Of a stretch of 64,000 nt of DNA, positions 1-8,451 are shown in pieces (position 1 is the first letter of the stretch; every line of letters begins with the position of its first letter). Under the pieces are notes generated by a model. That model was not told where the DNA came from. It saw only the letters and a list, made by a program, of their open reading frames with translations, and did not search any database. The stretch is from NCBI RefSeq assembly GCF_018139685.1, contig NZ_JAGSPN010000002.1:1-64000 (forward strand), read 5' to 3'. This DNA comes from Cognatundibacterium luofuense (GTDB lineage Bacteria > Pseudomonadota > Gammaproteobacteria > Burkholderiales > Burkholderiaceae_D). Made by a program: the position numbers and the translations under genes.

Positions 1-107
1 ACGCCAGCCGGGTCATCGCCGGCTGGATCGGGTTCTACAACAACCAGCGTCCACATCAGGCGCTGGGGATGAAAACACCCGCTGAGGCATTTGCTTTAGC
101 AGCCTAA
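1..107 (+). pseudogene. C-terminal end of an IS3-family transposase (cut by window edge)
   Basis: The first 107 bases encode the last 34 residues of an IS3-family DDE integrase/transposase, reading from position 3 to the TAA at 105-107. The visible peptide contains the typical end of the rve catalytic core, with FYNNQRPHQALG followed by a TPAEAF tail. The rest of the gene lies outside the window, so whether the element is intact cannot be judged. No host gene is visibly interrupted on this side, because the next gene (argO) ends at 208. Confidence 0.85.
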
Positions 108-151
108 GTTGAGCAGGAATCGCTGGGTCATTACACACGGACGTTGAGACA
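1..151 (+). mobile_element. Right end of an IS3-type insertion sequence
   Basis: The transposase stop at 107 is followed by about 45 bases that finish with TTGAGACA near 151. Read from outside this gives a 5'-TGT... terminus, plausible as the right inverted repeat. The left end and any target duplication lie outside the window, so the exact boundary is inferred. Confidence 0.5.
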
Positions 152-207
152 AGTCTGTGGCTGACTCCTGCTGTCTCCGGTTACGCACCGGTGCAATTAA
201 AATCCGG

Positions 208-819
208 TCATATCCCCTGTATTAGCAGCAAAACTGCCATACCCCACATGGTAATAACGATCAGTGCATCGATGACTTGCCATGCGCGCGGATGCTGAAA
301 TACCGGTGCAAGCCGTGCTGCACCAAAGCCGATGATCATGAACCAGCTCAGACTGGCGAGACAGGCACCCGCGATAAACCACCAGCGTAACAGTGGTGCC
401 TGTTGTGCACCGATACTGCCGATCAATAGCACGGTATCCAGATAGACATGCGGATTCAGAAATGTGAAGGCGGCTGCTTGTGCAAGTACAGCGGCCATTC
501 CTGCTCCTGCCACATGGCTGGCTGCAGTTAATTGCTGTGGTCGCCGTACCCGCTGTAATGCCTGCCAGCCGTAAACCAGTAAGAAGGCAGCACCGCCCAG
601 TGCCAGAATCTGATTCAGTAAAGGGCTGGCTTTCAGCGTTTGCGATAAGCCCAGCACGCCGCTGCTGATCAGTACCGCATCGGTACCGGCGCAGAACATT
701 ACTACCGGCCAAACATGCTCGCCACGCAAACCCTGACGCAATACAAATGCGTTCTGCGCGCCGATAGCAACGATCAGACTCAGACAGACCATGAAACCCT
801 GTACAAACACACTCAGCAT
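208..819 (-). CDS. argO: LysE/ArgO-family amino-acid exporter
   Basis: Inner-membrane exporter of basic amino acids (arginine, and lysine or its toxic analogues) in the LysE/RhtB superfamily. The 203-residue product starts MLSVFVQGFMV and carries the family signature IGAQNAFVLRQGL near residues 20-32, followed by about five further hydrophobic segments, which is the usual size and topology. An upstream ATG at 870 is in frame, but the ATG at 819 is preferred because an AGGGG Shine-Dalgarno sequence lies six bases ahead and because it gives the normal family N-terminus. It is divergent from an ArgP-like regulator at 922, the classic argO/argP arrangement, so arginine/lysine-dependent control is likely. 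The substrate is inferred from family and context. Confidence 0.88.
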   Translation of the reverse strand: MLSVFVQGFMVCLSLIVAIGAQNAFVLRQGLRGEHVWPVVMFCAGTDAVLISSGVLGLSQTLKASPLLNQILALGGAAFLLVYGWQALQRVRRPQQLTAASHVAGAGMAAVLAQAAAFTFLNPHVYLDTVLLIGSIGAQQAPLLRWWFIAGACLASLSWFMIIGFGAARLAPVFQHPRAWQVIDALIVITMWGMAVLLLIQGI

Positions 820-921
820 GACGACCCCCTGCTCACTCAAATTTGGAAAACACAGAGCTTGCCTCAGCATTAAAATGAAGCCAAACTATCTTTTCTTAAT
901 CAAAGTTAGCAATGCTTAATT

Positions 922-1818
922 ATGTTTGACTATGATGCGCTGGCAGCGTTATCTGCCGTGATTCGTGAAGGCAGTTTTGAACGTGCTGCCCGCGCCCTGC
1001 ATGTAACGCCGTCAGCCATATCACAGCGAATCAAACTGCTGGAGGAACGTACCGGCTGCGCACTTGTGATTCGCGGGCAGCCATGCGAAGCCACTGCCAC
1101 CGGGCGACAGTTGTGTTTGCATGCGGATCGTGTGCGCTTGCTGGAGCAGGAATGCAGGCAAACATTACCGGGTTTGTTTCCGGATAGCCCTCAGCGAGCG
1201 CCGCTCAGTGTCGCGGTCAATGCTGACAGTCTGGCCAGCTGGTTTGCTGATGCGATGGCAGCCTTCGCGGCGGAAGCACCGGTGCTGGTGCAGGTTGCCG
1301 TGGATGATCAGGATCACACCGGAAGCTGGCTGAAAAACGGTGAAGTGATGGCGGCAGTCACCAGCACTGCACAACCGGCAACCGGCTGCAATGCCTTTGC
1401 GCTGGGTGCGATGCGTTACCGTGCGACAGCCAGTCCGGCTTATATGCAACGCTATTTCCCCGATGGTGTTGATGCCGCAAGCCTGAAGAAGGCACCCAGC
1501 CTGCTGTTCAATCAAAAAGATACGCTGCAGGCACGCTGGGTTTTGCAAGTATGCGGAGAAGATATTCCTTTGCAGCGCCACAGCCTGCCATCCAGCCATG
1601 CGTTTGTGAATGCCACACGGGCAGGCATGGGCTGGGGGATGAATCCGGATTTGCTGGTCGCATCCTATCTGGCAGATGGCAGCCTGGTGGAACTGATTCC
1701 GGACACGCCACTGGATGTGCCACTGTACTGGCAAAGCGCCCGCGCTTCTTCCGGCTTGCTGAATGATTTCAGTCAGCATATTTTGCGGGCAGCCAGAGCG
1801 GCGCTGATTCCGCTCTGA
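922..1818 (+). CDS. argP: LysR-family regulator ArgP/IciA
   Basis: Transcription activator of the ArgP (IciA) group, which senses lysine and arginine and controls amino-acid export. The 298 residues comprise an N-terminal winged helix-turn-helix (residues 1-60, with SFERAARALHVTPSAISQRIK as the recognition region) and a LysR effector domain. The length is normal. It is divergent from argO with about 100 bp between the start codons, so it probably binds there and controls the exporter. A strong ribosome-binding site is not obvious before the ATG at 922, but the start agrees with family proteins. Another LysR specificity is unlikely given the neighbour. Confidence 0.88.
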   Translation: MFDYDALAALSAVIREGSFERAARALHVTPSAISQRIKLLEERTGCALVIRGQPCEATATGRQLCLHADRVRLLEQECRQTLPGLFPDSPQRAPLSVAVNADSLASWFADAMAAFAAEAPVLVQVAVDDQDHTGSWLKNGEVMAAVTSTAQPATGCNAFALGAMRYRATASPAYMQRYFPDGVDAASLKKAPSLLFNQKDTLQARWVLQVCGEDIPLQRHSLPSSHAFVNATRAGMGWGMNPDLLVASYLADGSLVELIPDTPLDVPLYWQSARASSGLLNDFSQHILRAARAALIPL

Positions 1819-1851
1819 GCCGCTGACGCGGAAGTACTCAGCTTTGCTCCC

Positions 1852-2886
1852 TTAGTCGTGACCGAAACCGGTGACAACGACCTTACCGATAGTTTGCTGA
1901 CTTTCCAGCATTTCATGCGCCTGCCGCAGCGTCGCTGCATTAAAAGGCTGCAAGACAGTGCTGAGTGTCGTACGCAGGCGTCCCGCATCCACCATCGCGG
2001 CGACTTCGGCCAGCAAAACACCCTGCTGCGCGATATCGTCGGTGCTGAACATCGAACGGGTGAACATGCTTTCCCAGTGCAGCGAGATACTTTTGCGTTT
2101 CAGCGGCATCACATCCAGCACATCGGCATCATCAATCACTGCCAGTTGTCCTTGCGGCGTCAGGCATTCCACATATTGGGCGATGTATTCAATGGTATGC
2201 GTCAGACTGGCGATCATATCCACGCTGCTCAACCCCAGCGCCTGCAATTGCGGCAGCAGTGGCTGATGATGGTTAATCACATGATCAGCACCCAGTTCGC
2301 GGCACCAGGCAGCAGAGGATTCACGCGATGCGGTGGCGATTACCGTCACATCCGTCAACTGTTTCGCCAGTTGTATCATCATCGATCCGACACCACCGGC
2401 ACCACCAGTAATCAGCAATGTACGCTGACGCGGCTTGCGTGGTTCAGCGCCTTTGCGTTGCACCTGCAGACGATCGAACAGGATTTCCCACGCGGTGATG
2501 GTAGTCAACGGCATGGCGGCCGCCTGTTCATCGCTGAGGCTTTGCGGTGCGGCTGCAATCAGACGCGCATCTACCACCTGATACTGCGCATTGCTGCCCT
2601 GACGTGCCAGCGCACCGGCGTAATACACGCGCTGCCCCGGCTGAAATCCGCTGACTGCGCTGCCGGTTGTGACGATTTCCCCGACCGCATCCCAGCCCGG
2701 AATCCGCACTTCGCCCGCAGCAGGTGCTGCCAGTCTGCGGATTTTGGTATCAACCGGATTGACGGCAATCGCGCTGATTTTGACCAGCACATCGTGCGCT
2801 TCCGGCACCGGCAGCGGTAAGTCCAGATCGATCAGGGCTTCAGGGTGGCTGACTGGTAAAGACTGACGAAATCCAACGGCTTTCAT
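1852..2886 (-). CDS. Zinc-type alcohol dehydrogenase family / quinone oxidoreductase
   Basis: Medium-chain dehydrogenase/reductase of the NADPH:quinone-reductase branch, predicted to reduce quinones or enones with NAD(P)H in the cytosol. The 344 residues hold a GroES-like N-terminal domain (MKAVGFRQ, VNPVDTKIRR near 45-53) and a Rossmann domain with ITGGAGGVGSMMIQLAK around 160-176. The cysteine and histidine ligands of the catalytic zinc are absent, as usual for this zinc-independent branch. It is divergent from a LysR gene at 2975 with only 88 bp between starts, which suggests that regulator controls it. The physiological substrate cannot be read from the sequence. Confidence 0.86.
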   Translation of the reverse strand: MKAVGFRQSLPVSHPEALIDLDLPLPVPEAHDVLVKISAIAVNPVDTKIRRLAAPAAGEVRIPGWDAVGEIVTTGSAVSGFQPGQRVYYAGALARQGSNAQYQVVDARLIAAAPQSLSDEQAAAMPLTTITAWEILFDRLQVQRKGAEPRKPRQRTLLITGGAGGVGSMMIQLAKQLTDVTVIATASRESSAAWCRELGADHVINHHQPLLPQLQALGLSSVDMIASLTHTIEYIAQYVECLTPQGQLAVIDDADVLDVMPLKRKSISLHWESMFTRSMFSTDDIAQQGVLLAEVAAMVDAGRLRTTLSTVLQPFNAATLRQAHEMLESQQTIGKVVVTGFGHD

Positions 2887-2974
2887 GATTTTCCTTTCGT
2901 GAACAAAATGTATGCGATGATTGTAGGCTTCAAAATAATTTTGATTAAGCCAGATAATTCTGAAAGACTTTCAA

Positions 2975-3889
2975 ATGAAAATTGAAAATATCAGCGATTT
3001 ACGGGTTTTGCTGGCGACTGCACGTCAGGGTTCGCTGAGTGCTGCAGCACGTGAACTCGAAATCACGCCAGCCGCCGCCAGCGCCATGCTGAAACGGCTG
3101 GAACAGCAACTCGGCGCGCGCCTGTTTGTGCGCTCTACCCGCGCATTGCGCTTGACCAGCGAAGGCGAGCTGCTGCTGAATTACGCCAGACGGGCGCTGG
3201 AATTGCTGGAAGAAGGTATTACGCAGGTCGGCGTTGGCACCACCCATCTGAGCGGTCATATCCGCGTCGCCGCGCCATCGGATTTGTCGCGCCACTGGCT
3301 GATGCCGTGGTTTGATCAGTTCATGGAAATGCATCCGCAAGTCAGTATTGCACTGACAGTCAGCGATAAATTGCAGGATTTACACCGCGATGCGCTGGAT
3401 CTGGCGATACGCTACGGCGAGCTGGCGGATTCCGGTCTGGTCGCCCGCTTGCTGGCGGAAACGCAGCGCATTGCCTGCGCCAGCCCGGCCTATTTTGCCC
3501 GTCACGGCTACCCTGCTGACCCGGACGATTTGCAGCGGCATGAATGCATCAGCCTGCATATCGCCGGTCAGCGCGACACTTTATGGTGGTTTTCACGGAC
3601 AACATCCGGCGCAAAACCGGAAATACGCGAAGTCCGGATACAGCCGCGCCGCAGTGTGGACGATGGCGCGCTGGCGCATGACTGGGCGCTGGGCGGCAAA
3701 GGCATTACCTACAAATCGGCGCTGGATATTCACAACGATCTACAACACGGTCGCTTATTACCAGCACTGCCGGACTGGCAAGGCAAGCCCTACCCTTTGC
3801 ATGCGCTGTATCCGGCCAACCGTTTTTTACCGGCGCGCGTCAGGGCGCTGACCGATTTTCTGGCGCAGCAATTTGCGGGATTAGGTTAA
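2975..3889 (+). CDS. LysR-family transcriptional regulator
   Basis: A 304-residue LysR-type regulator with an N-terminal helix-turn-helix (GSLSAAARELEITPAAASAMLKR, about residues 16-38) followed by the periplasmic-binding-like effector domain. It resembles the DsdC/AaeR-like group often found divergent from oxidoreductases. The head-to-head gene at 1852-2886 is the probable target. Its 3' end is followed by a copy of a dispersed intergenic element (3915-4002) and the convergent MAPEG gene. The inducer is not identifiable. Confidence 0.87.
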   Translation: MKIENISDLRVLLATARQGSLSAAARELEITPAAASAMLKRLEQQLGARLFVRSTRALRLTSEGELLLNYARRALELLEEGITQVGVGTTHLSGHIRVAAPSDLSRHWLMPWFDQFMEMHPQVSIALTVSDKLQDLHRDALDLAIRYGELADSGLVARLLAETQRIACASPAYFARHGYPADPDDLQRHECISLHIAGQRDTLWWFSRTTSGAKPEIREVRIQPRRSVDDGALAHDWALGGKGITYKSALDIHNDLQHGRLLPALPDWQGKPYPLHALYPANRFLPARVRALTDFLAQQFAGLG

Positions 3890-3914
3890 ACCCGCGCCAT
3901 CCACTGCACCTGCC

Positions 3915-4002
3915 TTTGTGCAAATATCGTCATGAGGTGATTTGCAAGAGCCGGACTTTCTGCCGACGACCGCCAGATAGCTATGCAGGAATCCGCATTT
4001 AA
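3915..4002 (-). repeat. Dispersed intergenic element, copy A
   Basis: On the minus strand this stretch opens with AATGCGGATTCCTGCATAG and closes about 85 bases later with CATGACGATATTTGCACAAA. It aligns with three other intergenic segments (6379-6483, 10300-10407, 51261-51366) that share both boundary motifs and an internal GTCGTC block. It fills the gap between the convergent ends of the LysR gene (3889) and the MAPEG gene (4053). It is the shortest copy because the inner segment before GTCGTC is reduced. Function is unknown. Confidence 0.6.
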
Positions 4003-4052
4003 GGCAATTTTGCCCCGTTTCCGACAGTTCTCAGCGGCATTCAACATGCAGA

Positions 4053-4451
4053 TCACCAGCCTGCCAGCACAATCACACACCACATGGCCAGCACCGCCGC
4101 AAAATTCAGGGTGAATACGATGCCGCGTAAGCGCACATTGCTCGTCAGTATCTGCACGCCGCTGTGTAAGACTCTGCCTGTCACAAATAACCATGCCAGC
4201 ACAGGCAGTGCGGCACTGCTCAGCGCCAGCAATTCGCTGAGCAGACAAGCCACGTAGAACAGCATCGGCCATTCAAACTGGTTTTTCAGATTGGCGCTGA
4301 TACGTGGTTCCAGCGCCGCAAACGGATTCGATCCGTCCGTATTTCGTCCGACACCCCATACCGCCGGTGCGCGGGCGATGGTCAGCAACACATACAGGCT
4401 GGCGAGCAACAGTACATGGACGAACATCGGTAACAATAATTCATGCAACAT
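4053..4451 (-). CDS. MAPEG-family membrane protein
   Basis: Small integral membrane protein (132 residues) of the MAPEG superfamily, which includes microsomal glutathione transferases and uncharacterised bacterial homologues. Four hydrophobic segments are visible, starting with the N-terminal helix MLHELLLPMFVHVLLLASLYVLL. The characteristic pair NQFEWPMLFYVACLL (about residues 56-70) and the later VLHSGVQILTSNVRLRGIVF (about 90-110) match the family pattern of an E-x-P-x-L/FY motif and a polar loop before the last helix. Enzymatic activity is not established for bacterial members of this type. It stands alone, convergent with the LysR gene and transcribed in the same direction as tyrB. Confidence 0.8.
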   Translation of the reverse strand: MLHELLLPMFVHVLLLASLYVLLTIARAPAVWGVGRNTDGSNPFAALEPRISANLKNQFEWPMLFYVACLLSELLALSSAALPVLAWLFVTGRVLHSGVQILTSNVRLRGIVFTLNFAAVLAMWCVIVLAGW

Positions 4452-4607
4452 ACTCTTCTTTCCTGAGAGAGCGATCTGTCGAAGAAAATAACATTTCCGT
4501 CAGATATTTACTTACACGCAATTTACATAGAATTGACACCGCATTGACACCGAATTGACACATGACCTGAGGTTTTCCCCGAATCTTTTTACATGCAGAC
4601 GACAAAC

Positions 4608-4642
4608 AAAAAGCGGTGACAGAAAACTGTACACCGCTTTTT
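4608..4642. terminator. Bidirectional intrinsic terminator after tyrB
   Basis: A perfect stem (AAAAAGCGGTG / CACCGCTTTTT) with a 13-base loop and T-runs on both strands. It lies about 50 bases past the stop of the aminotransferase gene on the minus strand. Confidence 0.85.
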
Positions 4643-4696
4643 ACTTTGTCTGTATCGCAGAGGCAGAAACTTCCTGCCGCCATGCGCAGCCGGATA

Positions 4697-5890
4697 TTAC
4701 TTCAGCACTGCAGCAATCGCGTTCGCTGCTGCTTCCACGTTACCGCTGTTCAGACCAGCGATACACATACGGCCGGAGCGAACCAGATACAGGCCGAACT
4801 CTTCACGCAGGCGATCGCACTGTTCTGCGCTGAGGCCGGTGTAGCTGAACATGCCGCGCTGTGTCAGGAAGTAAGAAAAATCGCGGCCCGGTACTTTGGC
4901 GCTCAGTACGTCGTGCAGTTTGCGGCGCATTAACTGAATGCGTTCACGCATTTCTTTGACTTCAGCTTCCCACATCGGACGCAGAGTTGCATCGCTCAGC
5001 ACTTGCGCCACCAGCTGACCACCGTGGATAGGCGGGTTGGAGTAATTGCGGCGGATCGTCGCTTTCATCTGACCCAGCACATTCACCGCTTGCGCTGCAT
5101 CGGGACACACCACGCTCAGCGCGCCGCAACGTTCACCGTACAGGCTCATGCTCTTGGAGAACGAGTTCGCCACGAAGAAGCTCAGGCCCTGCTCTGCGAA
5201 CAGACGGATAGCAAATGCATCTTCGTCGATACCGTCGCCGTAACCCTGATAAGCCAGATCCATGAAAGGAATCAGTTCGCGCTCTTTGATTACAGGAACC
5301 AGCGCCTGCCATTGTTCTTTACTCAGATCCACACCGGTCGGGTTGTGGCAGCAAGCGTGCAGCAATACGATGCTGTGTTTATCCGCTGCTTTCAGCGCTT
5401 CCAGCATCGCCTCAAATTTCAGGCCGCCGGTGGTGCTGTCGTAGTAAGGATAGGTTTTGACCGTCATGCCGCAGCCTTCAAATACGGCGCGGTGATTATC
5501 CCAGGTCGGATCGCTGACCAGCATCACGGATTGCGGGAAATAACGCTTGATGAAATCGCCGCCGATTTTCAGGCCGCCGCTGGAACCCACGGTTTGCATG
5601 GTCACGACACGGCCTTCTTTGACCGCTGCACTGTCTGCACCGAACAGCAAATGCTGTACCGCGCTGCGGAAATTCGCTGCGCCTTCCATTGGCAGGTAAG
5701 GACGCGCACCGGCATCGTTCACCACTTTGTGCTCTGCGGCACGCACCGATGGCAGCATCGGAATCTTGCCGTTATCGTCAAAGTAAATACCGATCGAAAC
5801 GTTGATTTTGCCCGGACGGGTATCTTTGCCGAATGCTTCGTTCAGAGACAAAATTGGATCGCCTGGGTAGGCTTCGACGTGCTGAAACAT
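4697..5890 (-). CDS. tyrB: Aromatic amino-acid aminotransferase (class I, PLP)
   Basis: Cytosolic PLP-dependent transaminase that interconverts aromatic amino acids or aspartate with their 2-oxo acids. The 397-residue product matches TyrB/AspC throughout: FQHVEAYPGDPIL at the start, HACCHNPTGVDL around 190 (cofactor-contacting Asn), DLAYQGYGDG near 223, and the Schiff-base lysine in SFSKSMSLYGERCGAL near 256. A GGAG ribosome-binding site precedes the ATG at 5890. It stands alone with its own terminator and a long upstream region of about 760 bases shared with the divergent 6652 gene. TyrB and AspC substrate ranges overlap, so the symbol rests on overall similarity. Confidence 0.88.
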   Translation of the reverse strand: MFQHVEAYPGDPILSLNEAFGKDTRPGKINVSIGIYFDDNGKIPMLPSVRAAEHKVVNDAGARPYLPMEGAANFRSAVQHLLFGADSAAVKEGRVVTMQTVGSSGGLKIGGDFIKRYFPQSVMLVSDPTWDNHRAVFEGCGMTVKTYPYYDSTTGGLKFEAMLEALKAADKHSIVLLHACCHNPTGVDLSKEQWQALVPVIKERELIPFMDLAYQGYGDGIDEDAFAIRLFAEQGLSFFVANSFSKSMSLYGERCGALSVVCPDAAQAVNVLGQMKATIRRNYSNPPIHGGQLVAQVLSDATLRPMWEAEVKEMRERIQLMRRKLHDVLSAKVPGRDFSYFLTQRGMFSYTGLSAEQCDRLREEFGLYLVRSGRMCIAGLNSGNVEAAANAIAAVLK

Positions 5891-6651
5891 AGATGGACTC
5901 CAGAGTAAAAAATCATCGCCCTGCTACTGCAGACAGGTTTTTGCAGCGCAGACAGAAAGCGCCATTTTGACATACTCCGCCTGTAAAACAGGATACACAT
6001 GGTGTTTTTACGGGGGCTTTTCTGTGCGGATTCTTGCTTTACTGCAGTGTTTTCCTGAAAAATGAAAACAGCTCGTCAACAGCACTGCTTGTCAGGAAAA
6101 ATTTGTTTCGTTTTTCCGATGAAAAACACCGATACAGCGCCATGCGTATCGGGCCGGACTGAGCATGACCGTGCAGTCGCCTTCCGACGCAGATGGAGGC
6201 AGGTAAATAAGCTGGTCTGCCAAATGCACCCACGCCCCATCCCGTCCGCCAGAACGGAGACTGAACAGCGTTACCAACTCCTGCAACACCCCCCCATCCC
6301 ATCACTGATCACAGCTGATCGTCTGAAGGTGAACCGAAGGCGGGCTGATTGCGCTCTGAAATTGCTCCAAAACCCGTCTGAATGCGGATTCTGGCATAGA
6401 AAAAGCACCTGCTCACCGGCTTGTCGTTGAAAACAGTGGTTCACTGCGACTTCATTTTTTAGCGCATGACGATTTCTGAATAGCTCAAAACTATCCCGAA
6501 AAACAATTAACTGAAAATTGGTTTTCAAGGAGCAGATTGCGCTTGCAAGTAAATGTACTTTTTACAAATCTGGCACAAAGCTTGCTGCAGATCAAACACG
6601 CGCCACTTTTAACAGACGCGGCTTTCATAACAATTGATCAGGGAGGCAATT
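5891..6651. other. Long divergent intergenic region (tyrB / secreted-protein gene)
   Basis: About 760 bases without a convincing gene. The left part should hold the tyrB promoter. Positions 6379-6483 hold copy B of the dispersed element. The last 150 bases are AT-richer and should hold the promoter of the 6652 gene. Codon patterns in the short open frames here do not look coding. Confidence 0.6.
6379..6483 (+). repeat. Dispersed intergenic element, copy B
   Basis: Opens with AATGCGGATTCTGGCATAG and ends with CATGACGATTTCTGAATAG, with TTGTCGTTGAAAACAGTGG in the middle. The inner block and both ends align with copy C at 10300-10407. Similarity to copy C probably extends about 25 bases upstream (a CTGAAA-TGC-TCCA block near 6357). 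Confidence 0.65.
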
Positions 6652-7278
6652 TTGAAAAATCTATCTCGCGCCATGCTGGCACATGCACTGGCTGCCGCTT
6701 ATCCGGTGGTGTTTGTGATCGGCACTTTTGGTGTGCACTTACAAGCCAGTGCGCAATCCGCGTCCGGCAATACCGGAAATACCGGACTTTCTCAGACAGC
6801 GCAAAACTATCAGCAAATGTGTAATGCGGCGGGTGGTTATTTTCAGACTGGTACGGTCAATTCCGCTACCAATAACGATTATCCGAACGTGACTAACTAC
6901 ACCTCCGGCAAGAAGCGCCAGGGCATCCCGTTGTCGCATACGCATATTGAAATCACATCCGCGATTGACGGCAATATTTACGATGTCGCGATCGATAACG
7001 TATTCGCCCCGGATTACGACCCGAGCAGCTACGTTGTGCCACCATCTTATGTCAACGGTATTCAGGCCGGTGGCAATCTGTATCTGTGCAGCGGCAATCC
7101 GGGCAAAGTACCTTACGCCGAAAATGAAGGGCTGGCAAAGCAAGGCTTCGACTGGGTTCACACCAATTGCAGCACCAGCGGTTACAGCAGCTCTTACAAA
7201 AACGGCTTTATCTACAACGATCAGGGCGTGAATCTGACCAACAGCCAGACGTATTGCTATCTGTGGCCATCCAGCTGA
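6652..7278 (+). CDS. Secreted protein of unknown function
   Basis: I do not recognise the family. The preferred start is the TTG at 6652, because AGGGAGG lies five bases ahead; an ATG at 6673 is the alternative. The N-terminus is a signal peptide (KNLSRAMLAHALAAAYPVVF then HLQASAQ as a likely cleavage region), so the roughly 175-residue mature protein should be periplasmic or exported. It is rich in Asn, Ser, Tyr and Gly, and has four cysteines in the mature part (QMCNAA, LYLCSG, HTNCST, TYCYLW), suggesting two disulfides. A central HTHIEITSAIDG segment is the most distinctive stretch. It begins a co-directional set with a nucleoside hydrolase (98 bp gap) and a cytochrome gene, suggesting one transcript. 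Confidence 0.65.
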   Translation: MKNLSRAMLAHALAAAYPVVFVIGTFGVHLQASAQSASGNTGNTGLSQTAQNYQQMCNAAGGYFQTGTVNSATNNDYPNVTNYTSGKKRQGIPLSHTHIEITSAIDGNIYDVAIDNVFAPDYDPSSYVVPPSYVNGIQAGGNLYLCSGNPGKVPYAENEGLAKQGFDWVHTNCSTSGYSSSYKNGFIYNDQGVNLTNSQTYCYLWPSS

Positions 7279-7375
7279 TTACAGCCAGACCCGTTCCGCC
7301 ACGGCGCTGCAACAACATTGTCACGTATCGCCGTCCCGACCAATTCACCACTTCATTTCAGAACAGGAATTCCTG

Positions 7376-8419
7376 ATGAAACAGCGTACAAAAGTCATTA
7401 TTGATACCGATGTCGATTTCGACGATTACATGGCCATCGTGTATCTGATGCAAAACCCCGACATCGACGTTATCGCCATTTCCGTTACCGGTTGCGGCGC
7501 AGTGCATTTATCCAAAGGCGTGGAGAACGTCGCGAACCTGCTGACTCTGTTCGGCAATCACGCACTGAAACTGCCGGTCTTGCGCGGCGCTTCTGCACCA
7601 CTGAGCTTCAGCAATGTGTTTCCGGCAGATGTGCGGAATGGCGCCGATCTGCATTACGCCGCAGCATTTCCCGGCGTGAATCCGTCTCCGGCGATTTACG
7701 AGGCGCAAAGCTGGCTGCATGACTTCTTCATGCATAACGATGAACCGGTAACGGTATTGTCGATTGGTGGCGGCACCAACTTCGGCACATTGTTCCGCAG
7801 CGCGCAGCAAAACCCTGCGCTGAAAGCGAAACTGCAGAGCGGCATACAGCAAATCGTGATGATGGGTGGCAATATCCTTCCGCGCGACATTTCACCGGGT
7901 GCGATGGGCAATATCATTCCAACGCTCGGTGATAACGTGATTTACCGTAACGAAGTCGCCGAATGGAATATTTTCATTGATCCGCTGGGCGCACAGCTGA
8001 TGTTTGAATCCGGTGTGCCATTACGTCTGATTGCACTGAACGCGACCAATGAAGTGCCGCTGGATCAGGAATTTGTCAGCAAACTCAATGCGATTAATAC
8101 CCCGCAGGCTAAATTCCTCAGCGCCGTGCTGGCCTATCCTGAAAACGCCGCTGGCATCGGCACCTATCTGTCTTTCTGGGACCCGTTAGCAGCCTGCACG
8201 ATTCCCTTGCCCGCACTGGTCACTACCGAAGCATTCAAACTGTATGTATGTCAGGAACTGAACGAAGAAGACGATCAGAGCGCCAGCCTGATTGTAGACA
8301 GCAAACACGGCAGCCGTATTGAAGTCGCTATTGCCGCCAATGCAGATGCGGTTCATGCCGAATTTCTGCGCGTACTGAGTCTGCCAATGCCAGACACCCG
8401 GCATTGCACCGGGAATTAA
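7376..8419 (+). CDS. Nucleoside hydrolase (IUNH family)
   Basis: Predicted to split the N-glycosidic bond of ribonucleosides into base and ribose. The calcium-binding signature DTDVDFDD occupies residues 10-17, as in inosine-uridine hydrolases, and the distal EWNIFIDPLGA element matches the E-x-N-x-x-x-DP motif. The late motif, commonly HDP, reads FWDPLA here: the aspartate is kept but the histidine is replaced by tryptophan, so activity may be altered or the substrate atypical. The length of 347 is slightly above the usual 310-330. No signal peptide is visible, so it should be cytosolic even though both flanking genes are exported. It lies 98 bp after the secreted-protein gene and 32 bp before the cytochrome start. 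Confidence 0.85.
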   Translation: MKQRTKVIIDTDVDFDDYMAIVYLMQNPDIDVIAISVTGCGAVHLSKGVENVANLLTLFGNHALKLPVLRGASAPLSFSNVFPADVRNGADLHYAAAFPGVNPSPAIYEAQSWLHDFFMHNDEPVTVLSIGGGTNFGTLFRSAQQNPALKAKLQSGIQQIVMMGGNILPRDISPGAMGNIIPTLGDNVIYRNEVAEWNIFIDPLGAQLMFESGVPLRLIALNATNEVPLDQEFVSKLNAINTPQAKFLSAVLAYPENAAGIGTYLSFWDPLAACTIPLPALVTTEAFKLYVCQELNEEDDQSASLIVDSKHGSRIEVAIAANADAVHAEFLRVLSLPMPDTRHCTGN

Positions 8420-8451
8420 CAACATCATTTCAATCACACGAGGGAGACAAC

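Noticed and set aside
6020-6130. GTGCGGATTCTTGC near the tyrB promoter resembles the left motif of the dispersed element
   Set aside because: No TTGTCGTC block or matching right end follows; too weak to count as a copy.
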